NCBI RefSeq assembly: GCF_000478195.2
Contig: NZ_AUZM01000051.1
Coordinates: forward strand, 1-46,386
From: Lyngbya aestuarii BL J
GTDB taxonomy: Bacteria > Cyanobacteriota > Cyanobacteriia > Cyanobacteriales > Microcoleaceae
Length of the DNA stretch: 46,386 nt
Reading direction: 5' to 3'
Made by a program: the position numbers and the translations under genes. Positions 45,578 through 46,386 of the stretch are shown in pieces (within the stretch, counting starts at the first letter, position 1; every line of letters starts with the position of its first letter). The notes under the pieces were generated by a model. It searched no databases and had not been told where the DNA came from. It saw only the letters and a list, made by a program, of their open reading frames with translations.

Positions 45578-46386
45578 CTACTCGGTGGTTGCAGAAGAAC
45601 GGCGACGGCGACGACGTTTTGGGGAAGACTCTTCTTCTTCTTCAGAATCATCCTCTAAATCCATCCCTTCGTCTGCATCCTCTGAAATCGCTAAAGAGGG
45701 AGTAGGGGAAAATTCTTCTTCAACAGGAGACTCTTCGATAGACTCCTCGATAGACTCTTGGCTTACCTCTGTCGGAGAATCTAACTTCAGGGTTAACTCC
45801 ACTGGGGCAGGTGCAGGTATAGGTGGACTCGGTGGACTGACCTCAATTAATTCTTCTTCATTTTCCTCTAACAGATCTTTGGGTGAGGGGGGGTCTTCTC
45901 CGGGTAAACAGACCGTCACGATCACATTTCTAGAATTTTTTGGAGTTTTACTCGAAAGCATCAGCGGGGAAATACCCATCATCGCGTACATTTGCTGTTC
46001 ATCGGTAGTCATTTCAACAGAAACCACTTCTGGCGGTTCGGTTGTGGGTTTGAGAGTATCTGATTTAGCTGTGCGACTGCGTTCGGCTAATCCACTTCTA
46101 GAAGATAATCCCTCTGATAATTGAATTTCAGAGCGATTTTCGGTGTATCCACTGGTTGGGGTTAAGCGCAAATTATTACGACTGGGTTCATCTTCGCGAA
46201 CCAAAGAATCCAAATCTCCAATTCGCCGCCGCCGCCGCCGCCGAGCATTACTTCCGGTATGATCTTGATAACTCGGATGGTTAATTAACTCTAATTCTTG
46301 TAAATTGCTGACTGCATCTAGTTCGACTGTTTCCGGTTCTGAGCGAGTTTGGGGTGCATCCAAGATCACGGTTTTTGCAAGTTGCT
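45578..46386 (-). CDS. rne: Ribonuclease E, C-terminal part (cut by window edge)
   Basis: About 269 codons at the 3' end of the gene are present and the catalytic half lies beyond the right edge. The visible part is a disordered non-catalytic tail rich in Glu, Ser and Pro, with an Arg run (ARRRRRRRIGDLDSLV) encoded by a CGC/CGG repeat, a VEMTTDEQQMYAMMGISPLM segment, and the very C-terminal RRRRRRSSA followed by TTE. The nonapeptide RRRRRRSSA is known to be the site where cyanobacterial RNase E binds polynucleotide phosphorylase, which makes the identification firm despite the missing catalytic domain. rnhB follows downstream. Confidence 0.9.
   Translation of the reverse strand, partial: QLAKTVILDAPQTRSEPETVELDAVSNLQELELINHPSYQDHTGSNARRRRRRRIGDLDSLVREDEPSRNNLRLTPTSGYTENRSEIQLSEGLSSRSGLAERSRTAKSDTLKPTTEPPEVVSVEMTTDEQQMYAMMGISPLMLSSKTPKNSRNVIVTVCLPGEDPPSPKDLLEENEEELIEVSPPSPPIPAPAPVELTLKLDSPTEVSQESIEESIEESPVEEEFSPTPSLAISEDADEGMDLEDDSEEEEESSPKRRRRRRSSATTE
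46224..46243. repeat. CGC/CGG trinucleotide run in rne
   Basis: This 20-bp run of CGC units (about 6.7 copies) encodes the internal Arg stretch of RNase E. Such a microsatellite is open to slippage, which would change the number of Arg residues. Confidence 0.85.

Noticed and set aside
45552-46124. A 190-codon Ser-rich plus-strand frame opposite rne
   Set aside because: It is antisense to the low-complexity acidic tail of RNase E, whose codon bias creates a long shadow frame.
1-46386. CRISPR arrays, tRNA and rRNA genes
   Set aside because: No regularly spaced direct repeats and no T-loop or anticodon-arm patterns were seen on either strand.

Overview
The window is cyanobacterial chromosome. 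The signs are a beta-carboxysome operon, genes for a specialised CO2-uptake NDH-1 complex, a ferredoxin-type glutamate synthase, an RNase E ending in the cyanobacterial poly-Arg tail, and scattered copies of the HIP1 octamer GCGATCGC. Gene style, a split mannose-metabolism gene pair, decayed insertion sequences and interspersed palindromes suggest a filamentous non-heterocystous (Oscillatoriales-like) strain. The genus cannot be fixed from the sequence alone.

Layout. (1) 1-11231 is a CO2-concentrating superlocus. cupB (partial), ndhD4 and ndhF4 run leftward. ccmK2-ccmK1-ccmL-ccmM-ccmN-ccmO runs rightward. Between the two sets lies a scar holding the C-terminal remnant of an SbtA-like bicarbonate transporter gene cut by the right end of an IS200/IS605 element with a broken tnpB. 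A decayed Uma2-type gene follows ccmO. (2) 11326-25502 is an exopolysaccharide locus: GDP-mannose pyrophosphorylase, Wza-like export protein, Wzc-like tyrosine autokinase, Wzx-like flippase, sulfotransferase, GT4-like glycosyltransferase, a DUF6492-like protein, Wzy/WaaL-like polymerase or ligase, and a secreted family 9 glycoside hydrolase. (3) 26223-31040 is ferredoxin-dependent glutamate synthase, with an interspersed palindrome inside its propeptide region. (4) 31717-34892 holds a phosphodiester glycosidase, a stand-alone phosphomannose-isomerase-type cupin and an IscA-like carrier. (5) 35545-40732 is the str operon (rpsL, rpsG, fusA, tuf, rpsJ), preceded by about 370 bp rich in hairpins. 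(6) 40845-46386 holds a LON-substrate-binding-domain protein, a CreD-like membrane protein, pheA, a DUF1997 protein, rnhB and the C-terminal end of rne.

How the parts fit. NDH-1 with CupB hydrates CO2 to bicarbonate in the cytosol. The carboxysome shell (CcmK/L/O) and core scaffold (CcmM/N) then concentrate it around Rubisco. The polysaccharide locus contains every step from nucleotide sugar to polymer export (Wzx/Wzy type), plus a sulfotransferase and a glucanase-like enzyme that point to a sulfated and trimmed sheath polymer. No CRISPR array, tRNA or rRNA was seen. The most interesting points are the lost bicarbonate transporter inside the carbon-concentrating locus, the uneven cysteine pattern of the three CcmM Rubisco-binding modules, the repeat inside the glutamate synthase propeptide, and the structured region ahead of rpsL.
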